Below, piece after piece: positions 1 to 11,083 of a stretch of 64,000 nucleotides of DNA. The DNA comes from Diplosphaera chodatii (Eukaryota > Chlorophyta > Trebouxiophyceae > Prasiolales > Stichococcaceae), in NCBI GenBank assembly GCA_032358165.1, contig JAALGY010000008.1, forward strand, positions 2,356,001 through 2,420,000, read 5' to 3'. The number at the start of each line of letters is the position of its first letter. Positions within the stretch are counted from its first letter, which is position 1. Below the pieces are notes generated by a model. That model ran no database searches. It was not told where the DNA came from and saw only the letters and a program-made list of their open reading frames with translations. The translations under genes and the position numbers were made by a program.

Positions 1-182
1 TGCTGGCAGTTGCTGCATTGCCTATACTGTTAGTGGCTGCAGCTATCTCAACCATTTTACATTTGCTTGCTTCCATTTCTCGGAGTTCGGTACTTCACAA
101 TTGCAACCTGACATCGTGGTGGCCTTGTGCTTGCTAGACGCACCACCATATATCCATAAAGCCACGCTTTGTGCTGCTGCAG

Positions 183-1158
183 AGTGCGGGCAGATGGGCC
201 ACTTGGCGAGGGACTGCCCCAACAAGGGGGCCAAGGGGCAGAAGGACGGCGCCGCCGGGGGCGATGCCAACGCCAGCGTGCTCGCCCTCAAGGTATCTGC
301 TTTTCGTCTAACTAGCCACTCGGCTACTGCCGTTCATGCCAGCCACACAACAGTGTGGTCGTTTGGATCTGCCGGCCAGAGCCGGCATGGCTCTGATCAT
401 CAGCCCATTGTATGTAAGGCAGTTCGCGACACATCTGACACCCCGTGAACCCTGAGTCTAATTTCCGCATTCCAAATGCGCAGGCGGACCACCGGCGGCC
501 GGCGCAGCACGGCGGCGGCGCCCGCGCCTACGACCTGCTGCTGGACGACGGCCACCCTGCAGCAGGACAGCCCGCGTCTCCAGCCCATCGCAGCCACGGC
601 GGCGGGGGCGGCGGCAGCCGCCACCGGGACGAGCGGCGCTCAGACGACCGGCGGGCAGATGGGCGGCGCCCGGACGATCGGCAGCGGAACGACGTGCGGT
701 CAGCCGACAGGCACGGGGACAGCCAGTCTCGGGATGACCGGCACCGCGGCGAGCACGGAGACACGCGGCACCACGGCAGCGGCAGGGCCGAGCGGCGCGG
801 GGACGAGCGGCATGAGGGCAGCCATGACCGGCACAGGAGCGACGGGCGCGGCCATGACCGGCACAGGGACCGGCGGGACAGGCAGCCGGCGGGGGATGGG
901 CGCAGGCGCGGCAGCCCGGCGCGGGAGCAGGAGCGAGACGGTGTTGACGCCGGCGGCAGGCCTGAGGTCGCGCCGGCGGTGCGGGAAGTGGCAGAGCCCC
1001 CGCCCAGGCAGCTGGAAGCGGCAGCGGAGGGGGGCGGCCACCACCGGCGGCGCCACGACAGCGACGACGAGGATGATGTCGGCGGCAGCGGCGGCGGCAA
1101 GAAGCACAAGAAGCACAAGCGCCACAAGAGTGAGCACCGGCATAGGAGTGAGCACTGA
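183..1158 (+). CDS. CCHC zinc-knuckle protein with RD/HK-rich tail (3' part)
   Basis: Two exons are supported: 183-292 (acceptor CTGCAG, donor GTATCT) and 484-1158 (acceptor GCGCAG, stop TGA). The join is phase 0; the first exon begins mid-codon, so at least one upstream exon exists outside or at the left edge. The first exon encodes ECGQMGHLARDCPNKG, the end of a CX2CX4HX4C zinc knuckle whose first cysteine must lie in the missing exon. The second exon is dominated by Arg-Asp/His-Arg dipeptides and ends in a lysine-histidine cluster (KKHKKHKRHK). Zinc knuckles joined to such tails are typical of nuclear RNA-binding and splicing-associated proteins, so a role in RNA processing is likely but inferred. 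I cannot assign an orthologue; ZCCHC17-, SREK1IP1- and CXIP4-like proteins are all possible. Confidence 0.7.
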
Positions 1159-2071
1159 GAGGATTACGAGGGGGATCGGCGGCAGTAGTGGACCTGGTCA
1201 CTGGCAGAAGCGAGCATGCGCCATATGCTTGGTGTACTTTGGCTGCTGACTGTGGGCTGGTGTAGCACTGCTGCTCCTGACATATGCTACCAGTGGGCGG
1301 CTTGTGATGGACGTGTGCCATTGTCACGCTGTCGAGCCGAGTGTTAAAAGCAGGTACAGACCGCAGGTGCACACATATACAGGGTGCCAACAAGTAGTAG
1401 GCGACACATTGCTGCCTTCCGTATCCGACATTGCGGAACGCCTTGACTAAGCAGTGAGTAAGAGCACCGACTGAGAGAGTGCTGCCGAATTAGTAGTTAT
1501 CACGTCGTAAGCAGCCCGACCTGCCGTGCAACAACCAATATCGTCCCGACGCAAAACCACATGTGGATCCAAAGAGAGGAAAGACATGCCAGGCCGCCAT
1601 CAGCTCCATGCAAGGATGCAACATCCGCCACACCCCAGCGGAATGAACAACAAACTCCCTCTCCACACCCAGACTGCCGATCAAGCTGTGTAAATGGCGA
1701 TCTCACACAGCTGACGAAGTGAGCGACGCTGCTGAGCTGATGAGGCAGCAAGCAGATTGCTACTCTGACCAGGCATTGTGAGTATGACCGACCCTGTGCT
1801 GTGATCTGGCTGGTCTTGCTGCCAGAACCAAGTGTTGGCTGTGCTGGCAGGCGCTTGTCATGATGTCAGAATTGCTACGGACCAACTGGTTGGGCCTGCA
1901 GCAGCCTCCGTCGCCACCGCCGCCGCCGCCGCTGCTGCTGCTGCCTGTGAGTGCTGCCGAAGGTGGGTAAACTGCGCTGCCTGTCTAGCTGACGCAGAAC
2001 AGTTCGAGCTAGAGCTGGATGTATGAGCTACTGCTGTCATGTTTGTATTCTGTGCCGCTGTCGGCAGTGAG
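1159..2071. other. Convergent intergenic region
   Basis: This lies between the stop of the zinc-knuckle gene (+) and the stop of the membrane-protein gene (-), so it holds two 3' UTRs. No convincing coding frame is present. A short alanine-rich ORF near 1832-2026 comes from a (GCC/GCT)n tract. Confidence 0.5.
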
Positions 2072-5000
2072 TCAGGCCCCCGAAAGCGCCACAGGGGGGC
2101 TCCGGGCTGAGAGTGTGCGCCACTGCACCCAGCGGCGCCGTGCGGCGCGTTCCAGGAAGTAGACGACGGCAGAAGGAAGCAGCGCGCCGAGGAGCAGCGA
2201 GGCGCCCAGCAGCTGCAGTATGCAGGCCGCCTGCAGCAGACAGCACCCTTGCATCAGAAGTGCTGTATGCAATGCACATCAGCCATAGCATGGTGTGTGC
2301 ATGGTGTAGCACAACGACCACCACAGCCCGCTGGCTGCGTTGATCAGTAGGTACAGCAGCATGCTCAGTGCTCAGAGGTGCAGAGCAGCAGCAAACACAC
2401 CATAGCAGATGTGCGACAAGCTACCAGGCATCCAGTCCCCTACGCTTGTTCTCGCATCTGTACCCCCACCTGGGGCGGCCCGCCGCTGCCGGTCACGCAC
2501 GCCCGCAGCGGGGCGCGCGCGATGACCAGCGCCGACGCCGCCGAGCCCAGCATGACCATCGACTGCAGCCGCACCTGCGGCCGGGCGACAAAGCCAGTTG
2601 GCATTTGGGGCCCCGGCTTGCCTTGCAGTGTGACTCATCATCTGCTGCTGCAGGTCGTGAGGCAGCAGACAGGAGGCGCTGTGACTGTACTTCCTCTTAT
2701 CGAGAACAACAAGAATGACCACGGCAGGTATTGCTGAGGCAGAAGCGGGGGATCGGCAAACTGTTGGAGTTGAAAATCCTTGTAATTTGCTTACCGGGAA
2801 CAGCAGGGACAGCACCAGCAGCGCATCCGCACACGCCAGGTGCGTTAGCATTGCCAGGTCCCGCAGGCTGACAGGGGGAAAGCCCCCGACCGCCGCCGCC
2901 GTCTGTTTGTCGCCCTGCGACGCGAGCGCCCCCGCAAAGTGCAGCAGCCACGCCAGCCTGGCGGCCGCCACCAGCCACTCCCGCCGCCGCAGGTAGCTGC
3001 AGAAAGACCACACACAAATTTGCTGTCATACGCAAAGCACTGCATCTCCTCACCCAGTCAGGCACCGCAGACCTCAGCCAAGACCACACATATGTAGCAT
3101 GTCATGATGCTCATGCATAAAATCAGCATTGTGAACCATCACGGCTGCAGGGAAATTGTTTTCCGGACCCGGATGAGAGGGAAGCCATGCGCTGTTGTCT
3201 CTTGTCTCGCGTAGCCTCTGCCATCGCTGCCGCCGATAGCAGCGCACATGCAGCAGTGCCTGATGCGCCCCTCCGCACCTGGCAGGGTCGAGAATGCGCA
3301 GCAGCGCCATGGCGGCCGTCGCTACCACCGGCAGCAGCAGCGGCCCCAGACGCGCCTCAGCAAGCAGCTGCGGAGCCCCCAGCCGCAAGCACAAATACAG
3401 CGCCGCCAGCAGTAGCACAGGCGTGTCCACCTGAGCAAAGTGAGCAGCAGTCTGAGAGGCAGCAGAGTGTGAGCGGTGCCATATACTGACAACTATCCAC
3501 CTTTCAGCCTGTTGGCTGCAGCTGCAGCTTCTGGTGCCACTGTCCTTCAGAAGAGCGGTTGCTGCTGGATGCGTTGTGATGATTTGAAACATAATCATGT
3601 ACGGCTGTGCTGCGGGGCATACCCAGTTCGTGAGGAGCGCCGCATGTGTGTCGGCAAACTCCGCCTCCAGCTGCGGCGAGGAGAAGCGCAGCGTTGCGGC
3701 AGACATGGCGCCCGACTCATACAGCCGCTGCTCCGCAGCGGTTGCTGTGGCGGCCACCTTGGACCAGGGCATCAGCGGCTTGCTGGCCGCCGCTGGGACC
3801 TGCTCCGAGCTGACGTCGCTGAGTTCTGGAGAGGCCTCCGGTTCAACAGCCACGGCAGCGGGCGTTTCTACCGCCAAGGCTGCTGGCGGCTGCACTGCAG
3901 TCTGTGCGGTCTGCCGCTGCTGGGCTGCCTGCTGCCGCTGCTGCCGCTGGAGCTGCCGGCGCGCCCTGCTCCTGGTGACCGGCGACGAGGGCGGCTCATC
4001 CGCTGCTGAAGCAGGTTCCAGCTCGTCCACCGCCCCCGCCGGCAGCTGCAGCGGCGGCGGCGGCGGCGGCGGCGACAGGCGCGCCATGTAGGGGGCCACC
4101 GCCGCCTCGGTGCCCCGCTCGGTGTCCGACCCCTCAAGCTCCCCGCCGCTGACGGCGGGCGACGCCTGCTCCGCCGCTGCAGCCGCGGCCGCCGCTGCCG
4201 CCGCCGCCGCAGCCTCCGGCGACCCCTCCGCCGCCGGCTCGGGGTGGAAGGGCACCGCAGCGGTGCCCGCGGCGGTGGCGGCTGCGGCGGCGGACGCTGC
4301 TGCCTGGTCATGCAGGCCAGCAATGTCCAGGTCCAGTGTGCGTGCGAGCGCCATCGCGATGTACGCTGCCCTGGCAACCAGCCTGCGACCCAGACATTCC
4401 TCAGGGGCATCAGTTGCTTGCAGTGAGACGCGGCTCAGCACGGCAGCTGCTCAGCATGCACGAGTGTAACAGACAGCGACATCCTGCGATGCATTCTAAG
4501 TGCATGCCCTAGTACCGCCTTGCAGACACAGTCATAGGCATGCATCACCAAGCATGGCAGTAAGCAGGGGCTGTGTGGTCGGGGTCAGCCGCTCACGTGC
4601 GCCTGGCGGGCTCCGCAGGCCCGAGACCGATGCCAAACACGCCCGCCGCCTGGAAGGGCTGCGCCACCGCCGCCCCGGATGCCGCACCGCCGCTGCTGGC
4701 CGCGGCCACGGCCCCCGCTGCCGCCGGCTGCCGCGGCTGCAGTCCCGGCACCGGCAGCAGCAGCAGCGACGCCGCCGCGTGCTGCTGCCGGTGCTGCAGC
4801 ACATCGGCCAGCTGCTCGCCCCCCCTGCATCGCAGAGCAAACCCTCATCATGTCAGCATGTCGTGCAGCTGCGAGCATGCGCGTCCACCACACCTCAGCT
4901 GAGCAGCGCTGCATGGCGACCGAGCCTGCGTGGCAACCCCAGCTCAGTGTTGAGATCCCTGACAGAAGATGTTGAACCAGGGCTCAGGCTGAACGAGGAT

Positions 5001-5394
5001 CGCCGCACCCTGCAGTGGGCGCGAAGGCATGCACCACGCCGGTGGTGGCCATGCAGCGACCCGCAGCACTGGCGGCAGTCGGCAGAAGCGCCAGGGCGGC
5101 CGAGCCGGCCCCCGGCGGTGCTGCCGTCGCCGCTGCCGATGCCGCCGCTTCGTGCAGCCTGCCGCTGAAGGCCAGCATCGCGCCGGGCTGCCCCGCCAGC
5201 GGCACCGCCACGCTGACAGACACCGCTCCCGGGAAAGCGTGAGCGAGATCGGCGGCCAGCTGCGGCGGCAGGTCGCCGGCGGCGAACGCCCTGCTCAGCC
5301 GGCTGGCCAGCCCCGCCAGCAGGGCGGCCGCAGCCCCGGGGCGCGCGTGCGGCGCCCCACCATTGGCATGAACAGCCGCACCAGCTGGCTGCAT
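2072..5394 (-). CDS. Unrecognised multi-pass membrane protein
   Basis: Six exons fit with compatible phases: 4824-4597, 4382-3623, 3430-3279, 2996-2795, 2574-2470 and 2230-2072 (stop TGA). A further N-terminal open stretch starts with ATG at 5394 and runs to about 5030; its link to the 4824 exon is not resolved. The large 4382-3623 exon encodes a low-complexity Ala/Pro/Gln-rich linker. The last four exons encode roughly five to six hydrophobic segments, for example VDTPVLLLAALYLCLRL, LLLPVVATAAMALLRIL and ILQLLGASLLLGALLPS, followed by a basic C-terminal tail (ERAARRRW). The N-terminal stretch (around AVSVSVAVPLAGQPGAMLAF) faintly resembles a GAF/PAS-type sensor fold, but that is only an impression. 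I do not recognise the family and assign no function. Confidence 0.6.
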
Positions 5395-7258
5395 CGCCGG
5401 CGCGCTGCCAAGCCCGCCCTTGCCCCACCCCGGCCGTGCCCAAGGCGCTTCCCCCTGTTCGTGGCTCCCGCCTGCGTGCAGATTGAAGAAGTGTTTGGAG
5501 CGGCTGCCGTTGGCACGGAACAGAAGCTACTGCCTGGCCCCAAAGATGGGGCTTGAGCTGGCTATACCGATCGTGCATCGCCGAACAAGGAGCTATACAG
5601 GCCGGCAGCCGTGCATGCGAGGTCCCCGGTGTTCATAGCCAGCAGTTCTGCGTTGCAGGTAGTTTGCGCATGGTGAGCCAAAGGTTGGGATGCAAGCTGG
5701 CAACGACGCAGGCTGGGCAACGGAGCACTACAGATCTGACCTGCAATGCTCTTCAGGCAGCACTACTGACTACCTGCCGCCCTAGACACGCACGGGTGCT
5801 TAGCCGGGTGGCCCTGCTGCAGATGGCCTGCTTTTGCTGGCTGACATCAGACAGTCAGAAAAGCCAGTGCAGCAGCCAGGCGCCGCGCAGAGCACCCTGC
5901 CTGCGTCCTGAAAGCCCGCTACTCTCGTTCCAGATGGCTGTAGTGCCCGAGTTCAGCGCTCCAGTTGTCGTTCAAGGCACAGGCTGCCTTCTCACACCTG
6001 ACCGGCTTCCCCTTCACCCACACAGCGTGTGTGCGGCCCCAGCCCCGCCCAGCAGCAGGCGATCCGCAGCGGAACCCCCCAGCAACAAAGGAAAATGACG
6101 CCAAGCTAGTGTGTCCAATGCCAGGCGCTGCCCTGCAGCCGGCCCGCGGCTGGGCGCTCACTGATGGGGTTCGCCTGGTTCCTTCCCTTTCCGGGATTCC
6201 CCGCGACCCTGGTTTTCCCTGGGGCCGGGCAATGCACCAAGCGCAAGCCGCTGTCAACGCTGCAAAGCTGGTACTGAGCTCGGAGATCAGGAGTAGCGAG
6301 CTGGTGAGCGACCGCGTGAAGATGCGTGTGTGCCGAGTCTCACAGCACGACCTTCCAACAAGACCGCTGCCACGTTTCTGCCAGCTGCGAGCACCGTACA
6401 GACGCTCGCATGAGTCAACAGCCGGGTGGCAGGCATCACGCTTGGTTTGCGACAGCCTATGGTATACCGAAGGCCAAACCCTGCGGCATGTAGTGCCGCA
6501 GGGCCAGTCAGCCAGAGCCCTATGACGCCTCGTGTGTCTGACGACCACGGCCATCGTCAGCGGCGCGCTGTGGCTGCCGCTGCGTGACACGCGAAGCACA
6601 ACGGCTAATAGACATCTGCAGGTACTTGAGAGACAACTTCGCGAGCATGAGCACGCGGTCACGCTGCTGATTGGCTTGCACATGGGCCCACCTGCACAGC
6701 CTTCGAGCCGGCCGCAGGGCGGTGTGTATTGCTGACCCGCCGCCGCTGCCTCCGAACACATCTCTGTTTGATTCTCCGCCGCGTGCGTCGTGCCACAGAA
6801 GCTGACGCCCGGCTGGCGCGGAGCTGCGGCTCCTGCCACGTCGCAGGCACACATGTGCAGCCGATTCAGTGGGGTGCCCGCCGCTTCTGGGCCGCTTGTT
6901 TGAACGTCAGTGCACGGCTGGCAATTGAGGAGACGACAGGTGAAATTTCGCGTTCTGTGCCATGCACCAGCCGCTGTAGTGGGCCGGAACAATCGCAGCT
7001 GCCAGGTTGCAGTCACTTTAGGTTACGCATCTTTACACGTTTTCCACCCGCCAAAGTTCTTCGGCCCTTCCCGGGAATAAGCTGGGGATTACAGGAGTGG
7101 CTGTTGGGGCCTATCTGCCGGTTGCCACGCCTTAAGCTGGGCCACACACGTCTAGGGATGCTCACACATGGGCCCTCACAGCTCGTCGCTTGGCGATTGG
7201 CAGTGCCTTTGCCGCTGCGCGATGACCTGCACATGCATCCGGGAGTGTGTGGATCACA
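5395..7258. other. Intergenic, no supported gene
   Basis: This contains the 5' side of the membrane-protein gene and the 3' side of the GDPD gene. One long open frame (minus strand, 5919-7016) lacks an ATG start, recognisable domains and splice support, and its Ser/Thr/Cys/Arg composition looks like chance in GC-rich DNA. Confidence 0.4.
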
Positions 7259-9590
7259 TCATCTGATTGACATGAACGGATTGCGTTGACAAGATTCTAT
7301 GTTCAGTATCGTCGACTCTGCTGCAGCATTGCAGTCGACAAGCCGCCTGAGCGCAGTCATGCCATGTTGCGGAACAGCATGCTGCTGCGGCGCATCAGCA
7401 TTTGCGGGGAGCCCGCCGCTCCAACCCACCTCCAGCAGCTGGTGCGGCACGTCTGTGACGACAGCGTCGGCTCGGGCCTCCAGCGCCGCGTGCATCATCG
7501 TCGGGGTGTTGCAGGTCCAGACGTGGACGGCCTTCCCGGCTGCATGCGCAGCAGCCGTTGCCGCAGCTGACGCCATCCCGTGGTGCATGCCCACCACCTG
7601 CATGCGGCATGGGCAATATCAATTGCAGGCATATTCACATGCAGCTGCATGCAGACCTGCCCTGATACCCAGAACTTGCCTCGGCACTGCATGCAACCCT
7701 TTGCTGCCTCAGATTTGTCACATGGCCTAGGCTCGCATGCAGCCGGCATCCGCCACAGGAGGTCGAGACCTGCTGACAGCACAGCTGCCCTGCAGCGAGG
7801 TGTGATGCCGGTGACGCCGTGAGCACTGCTGGTCGCCCACCTGAGCCTGCGGCAGGCGCAGCAGCCGGTCCATGCCAGCTGCACGGTGCGCCGCCGTCTC
7901 GTTGATGGCCACGTAGCCCAGCAGCTGCTGCGGCAGCTCGGCCGCCAGTGCAGCGACCTGCATGCAGCATCCCAGGTAAACGACTGCCTGCACGCATGCT
8001 GGTCATGTGCCCAATGATACTGCAGCAGTATGCTGAGGTGGTCTTGCCACTGGATTCATGGTGGCATGCAGCATGGCACGTACGGACCAGGAGCATGCCG
8101 GCCTGCACGCCGGATCTGCGGTTGCGTGTGCAGTGCACCCCAGCAGCGCTCACCATGGCATCAGACTTGCTCCAGACCAGGCAGTGCGGGCAGACGCCCG
8201 ACTGCAACAACGCCGCCACCATGCGGGCAGTGTTGCCGGCGCTTGCCGGCTGCCCACCCTGCATCGGATCGAAGGGCTGGTGATCAGTGCGCAGCTCAAT
8301 CCAGGCTGCTTGTCAGTCGCGTCGCTGACCCGGATGAGCAGGTTCTGTTGCGGTGTGTCACGCCGTCAGCGGCAGCTCGCCCAGGAGCGCTGCTGCCGCA
8401 CCTGCTCCCTCGGCTTCAGGTCCACGGTGATGTGTCGGAACCCCGGGCCGACGGCAGCCAGCACCTTCGCCACCAGCGGGACGCCCTCGCCGGCGGGCCA
8501 CCGCAGCTGGGCGATGCTGCTCCAGGGCAGGTCCCACACCTGCTCACCTGTGCACACAGCAGTCAGGGTTTGCCTCCTGTGGCGCCATGCATGTGGGCCC
8601 TGGCGCAAACCAGCAAACGCAGCTGCAGCCGCCGTCTATTTTGATCAGAAAGTGCAGCTGGCTACATGCTGCTGCACTCAGCGCTGGCCTGGGTGCGCCC
8701 CTCCTGAAGACCTGGCAAGGGTCTCTACGCCACTGATTGCATCGGACATGACAGGGGATGCTGTCAGATGCAAATCGTAGGGCCAAAGACCATGCCATAA
8801 TGGACTGTGTAGGTTATGCACAATCACCCCTGGCTGGGGGTACTGCCCCCAGCTGCCCTCCTCTCATTTGTCAGGATGACCAATCCGGCCTGATCTCACG
8901 TGGATTGATGACTGCATGGGCATGAGCTGCCGGAGCTGCCGTGTGTGCAGGACCACCAGCCGCCCGTCCGCCGTCTCTGCAGCGTCTACCTGCATGTGCA
9001 TGCATACACCTAGATGTGCATGATCTGCATGCGTTGAGGTACAGGATCCTCAAGGTAAAGGACGTGCACACCTCGAGCTGCACCGCCGCATATGGCATGT
9101 GTACACTGCACATCATGCAACGATTATATGCGTGACGTAAGACACAGCTCAAGGGCAGGCTCGCCTCCACGCACGGCAGTCCCGCGGCGGCAGCATGCCG
9201 AAAGGCCGCCAGGGTCCCGAGCGGTGCGCCCCTGCTTGTGTCGCCGCCGTGTGCGCACACCATGGGCGGCTGCGGCGGCTGCATGCAGGCGCACACGGGT
9301 GTAAGGATGCCTTCCAGTGCTGGCTGTACGTTGTGGAATGCGGGAACCACATGGACTAGGGCACATGCATGTGGTCGCATGTGCACCTGCTGGCAGAACT
9401 GTGCGGACGGCCGCAGCGCAGGCTCAGCATTGTCGGCATGCTCTCCATTGTGATCAGACGTAGTCAGCGTTTGTGGAGTGTCTGGCGGTGCAGGCAGCCG
9501 GGTGTAGGCAACGATCAGCACCAGCGCAAATGCTGCTGCGCCAGCGAGCAGACCGGTCAGCAGGCCTGAACTAGCCCGGCGCTGAGGCAT
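7259..9590 (-). CDS. GDPD: Glycerophosphodiester phosphodiesterase, membrane-anchored
   Basis: Six exons, all phase 0: 9590-9165, 8989-8900, 8539-8402, 8258-8154, 7957-7841 and 7597-7259, giving 404 residues. Residues 6-29 (GLLTGLLAGAAAFALVLIVAY) form a signal anchor. The GDPD fold follows: AHGGDTSRGAPLGTLAAF (usual HRG...PENT block), GLPCVE joined to VDAAETADGRLVVLH (metal-binding E-x-D and catalytic His), ITVDLKP, and AGKAVHVWTCNTP...ADAVVTDVP at the C-terminus. The family hydrolyses glycerophosphodiesters to glycerol-3-phosphate and an alcohol. Exon 1 to 2 requires a GC-AG intron (GAG|GCGAGC) to give the family motif VEVD. An optional in-frame 108-nt intron (9386-9279) cannot be excluded. 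Oddities: the Arg of HRG is Gly, the PENT Glu is Leu, and the usual ELK is DLK, so activity may differ. It is head to head with bZIP-A. Confidence 0.82.
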
Positions 9591-10230
9591 GAGCACCAAG
9601 GACTGTCACATGTTGCGCCCGTGTTGCTTGCTGCCAGGTCTCAGCATGTAGGTGGCCTCGCCAGCTCGGCAGTGTTTCAAGTGTTCAAACTGCTGCAGTT
9701 ACAAGACAGCACACCACAACTGCATGCAATCACGCTGGGTGCTGCCCGCTGCCTACAAATGATTGCTGCTAGCCACAATGCGTTCCGATTGGCCTTCGCT
9801 GCTGCCACTGTGGAAGAGAGGCCGCGCTCCATCTGGCAAGTGGTACGTAGGTCTTCCACCATCTCCCCTCGCAACATGTTCACGCGCTTAGTAAGCTAGG
9901 AATCTCAGAAGTTGCCTGCGGGAAACCGCACGCACGGCATGTACTGGAGTACAGCCAGAGGATGCAGCCGCGTACCTGTCCACTGTGCAGTGCTGACGCG
10001 AACATGCTGCGCCCGCGTGCTCACAGCAGCTTGTAATCCTAGGTTGTGTCCAGTCAGTACGATTGCAACGATTTTGCCTGCGGGGCCTGCAAATAACATC
10101 AGCCGGTGCTGCCTCCTATTAGTTTGGCGGGCTGCCACATCCCGCGCACAGCTAAGGCAGCGGAGCCTGTTACAGCGTCTTTTTCCGAAGAAACAGCCGC
10201 GCTATACGTGCTGATCAGCGTGGGCAGGGC
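9591..10230. promoter_or_regulatory. Head-to-head promoter region, GDPD / bZIP-A
   Basis: These 640 bp separate the ATG of GDPD (-) from the ATG of bZIP-A (+), so the region must hold both promoters and 5' UTRs. A diverged copy of part of it lies upstream of bZIP-B: the stretch near 9890-10000 aligns by eye with 18300-18420 (shared GGAATCTC, GATGCAGC and GCGTACCT). No consensus promoter element was identified. Confidence 0.5.
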
Positions 10231-11048
10231 ATGGCGGACGCGCCGGCAGCTGCGCAGGGCTTCGGGCGGCCGGGCAGCCCCGGCGGCGTGCTGGACAGCA
10301 TGCTGGACGCAAGCAGCGCCTTCACGCTGCACAGCGGGACCCCCGCCATGCACGCCCTACCGCAGCCCCTGGCGCCCCCAGTGGCCTCCATGTGCCAGCC
10401 GCTGGGCTTCCCCGGTGCTGGCGCGCACCAGGGCGCCGCCTTCGGCGCACAGCCGGCCGGCCATATGAATCTCACCACGCTGAGCGACGTCGAGCTCGGG
10501 TTCACCGGCGCCCAGCTGCCGGTGCGCTCGATCAGCGACCCCACGCGGCACACGGCCGCCCCCGCAGCGGGCCAGCAGCCGCCCTGGGCGCCGCAGCAGC
10601 AGCTCCAGGACATGGGCGGCTTCCAGGCGGTGCCGCCGCAGCCGCCGGCCTACTCCCGCAGCAGCCAGAGCCCCGAGGCGTACTCCGCGTACCTCGACGC
10701 CGCGGGGCAGCACTACCAGGACATGCCGTCCTTCCTGCCCGGCATGGCGCCGCTCGGCGGCCAGGGGTACGGCATGGCCCTGAGCGGCGGCGGGCCGGGC
10801 AGCCTTGGCACCGCCAGCTTCGCGAGCAACAGCCTGCAGCAGCTGCCCGGCTACGGCCACGGGCCGCAGCACGCCGGCGCGATGCACGCCGCCGACCCGT
10901 ATGGCGGCGTCTCAGCACAGGCGGCCGGCGGCGGCAGGGGCGGCGCGATGCCGGCGCCGCTGCGCCCGGAGCAGCTGGCGGCGGCGCCGCCCCAGGCCTA
11001 CGCGCCGCTTCCCGGCGACATGGACGGCTGGGGCACCGCGGCGAAGCC

Positions 11049-11083
<35 letters not shown>

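Noticed and set aside
458..1393. Long antisense frames across the RD-rich exon
   Set aside because: They are shadows of the repetitive RD/HR codons of the sense gene; the sense frame has a zinc knuckle and consistent splice sites.
1832..2026. Alanine-rich small ORF
   Set aside because: It is the translation of a (GCC/GCT)n tract in an intergenic region, without homology or splice context.
5919..7016. 365-codon open frame on the minus strand
   Set aside because: It has no ATG at its start, no domain pattern, no splice partners and a composition typical of chance frames in GC-rich DNA.
9063..9084. Six-base microexon (CTCGAG on the minus strand) in GDPD
   Set aside because: It would also give an acceptable LEVD motif, but one GC-AG intron gives VEVD with fewer assumptions.
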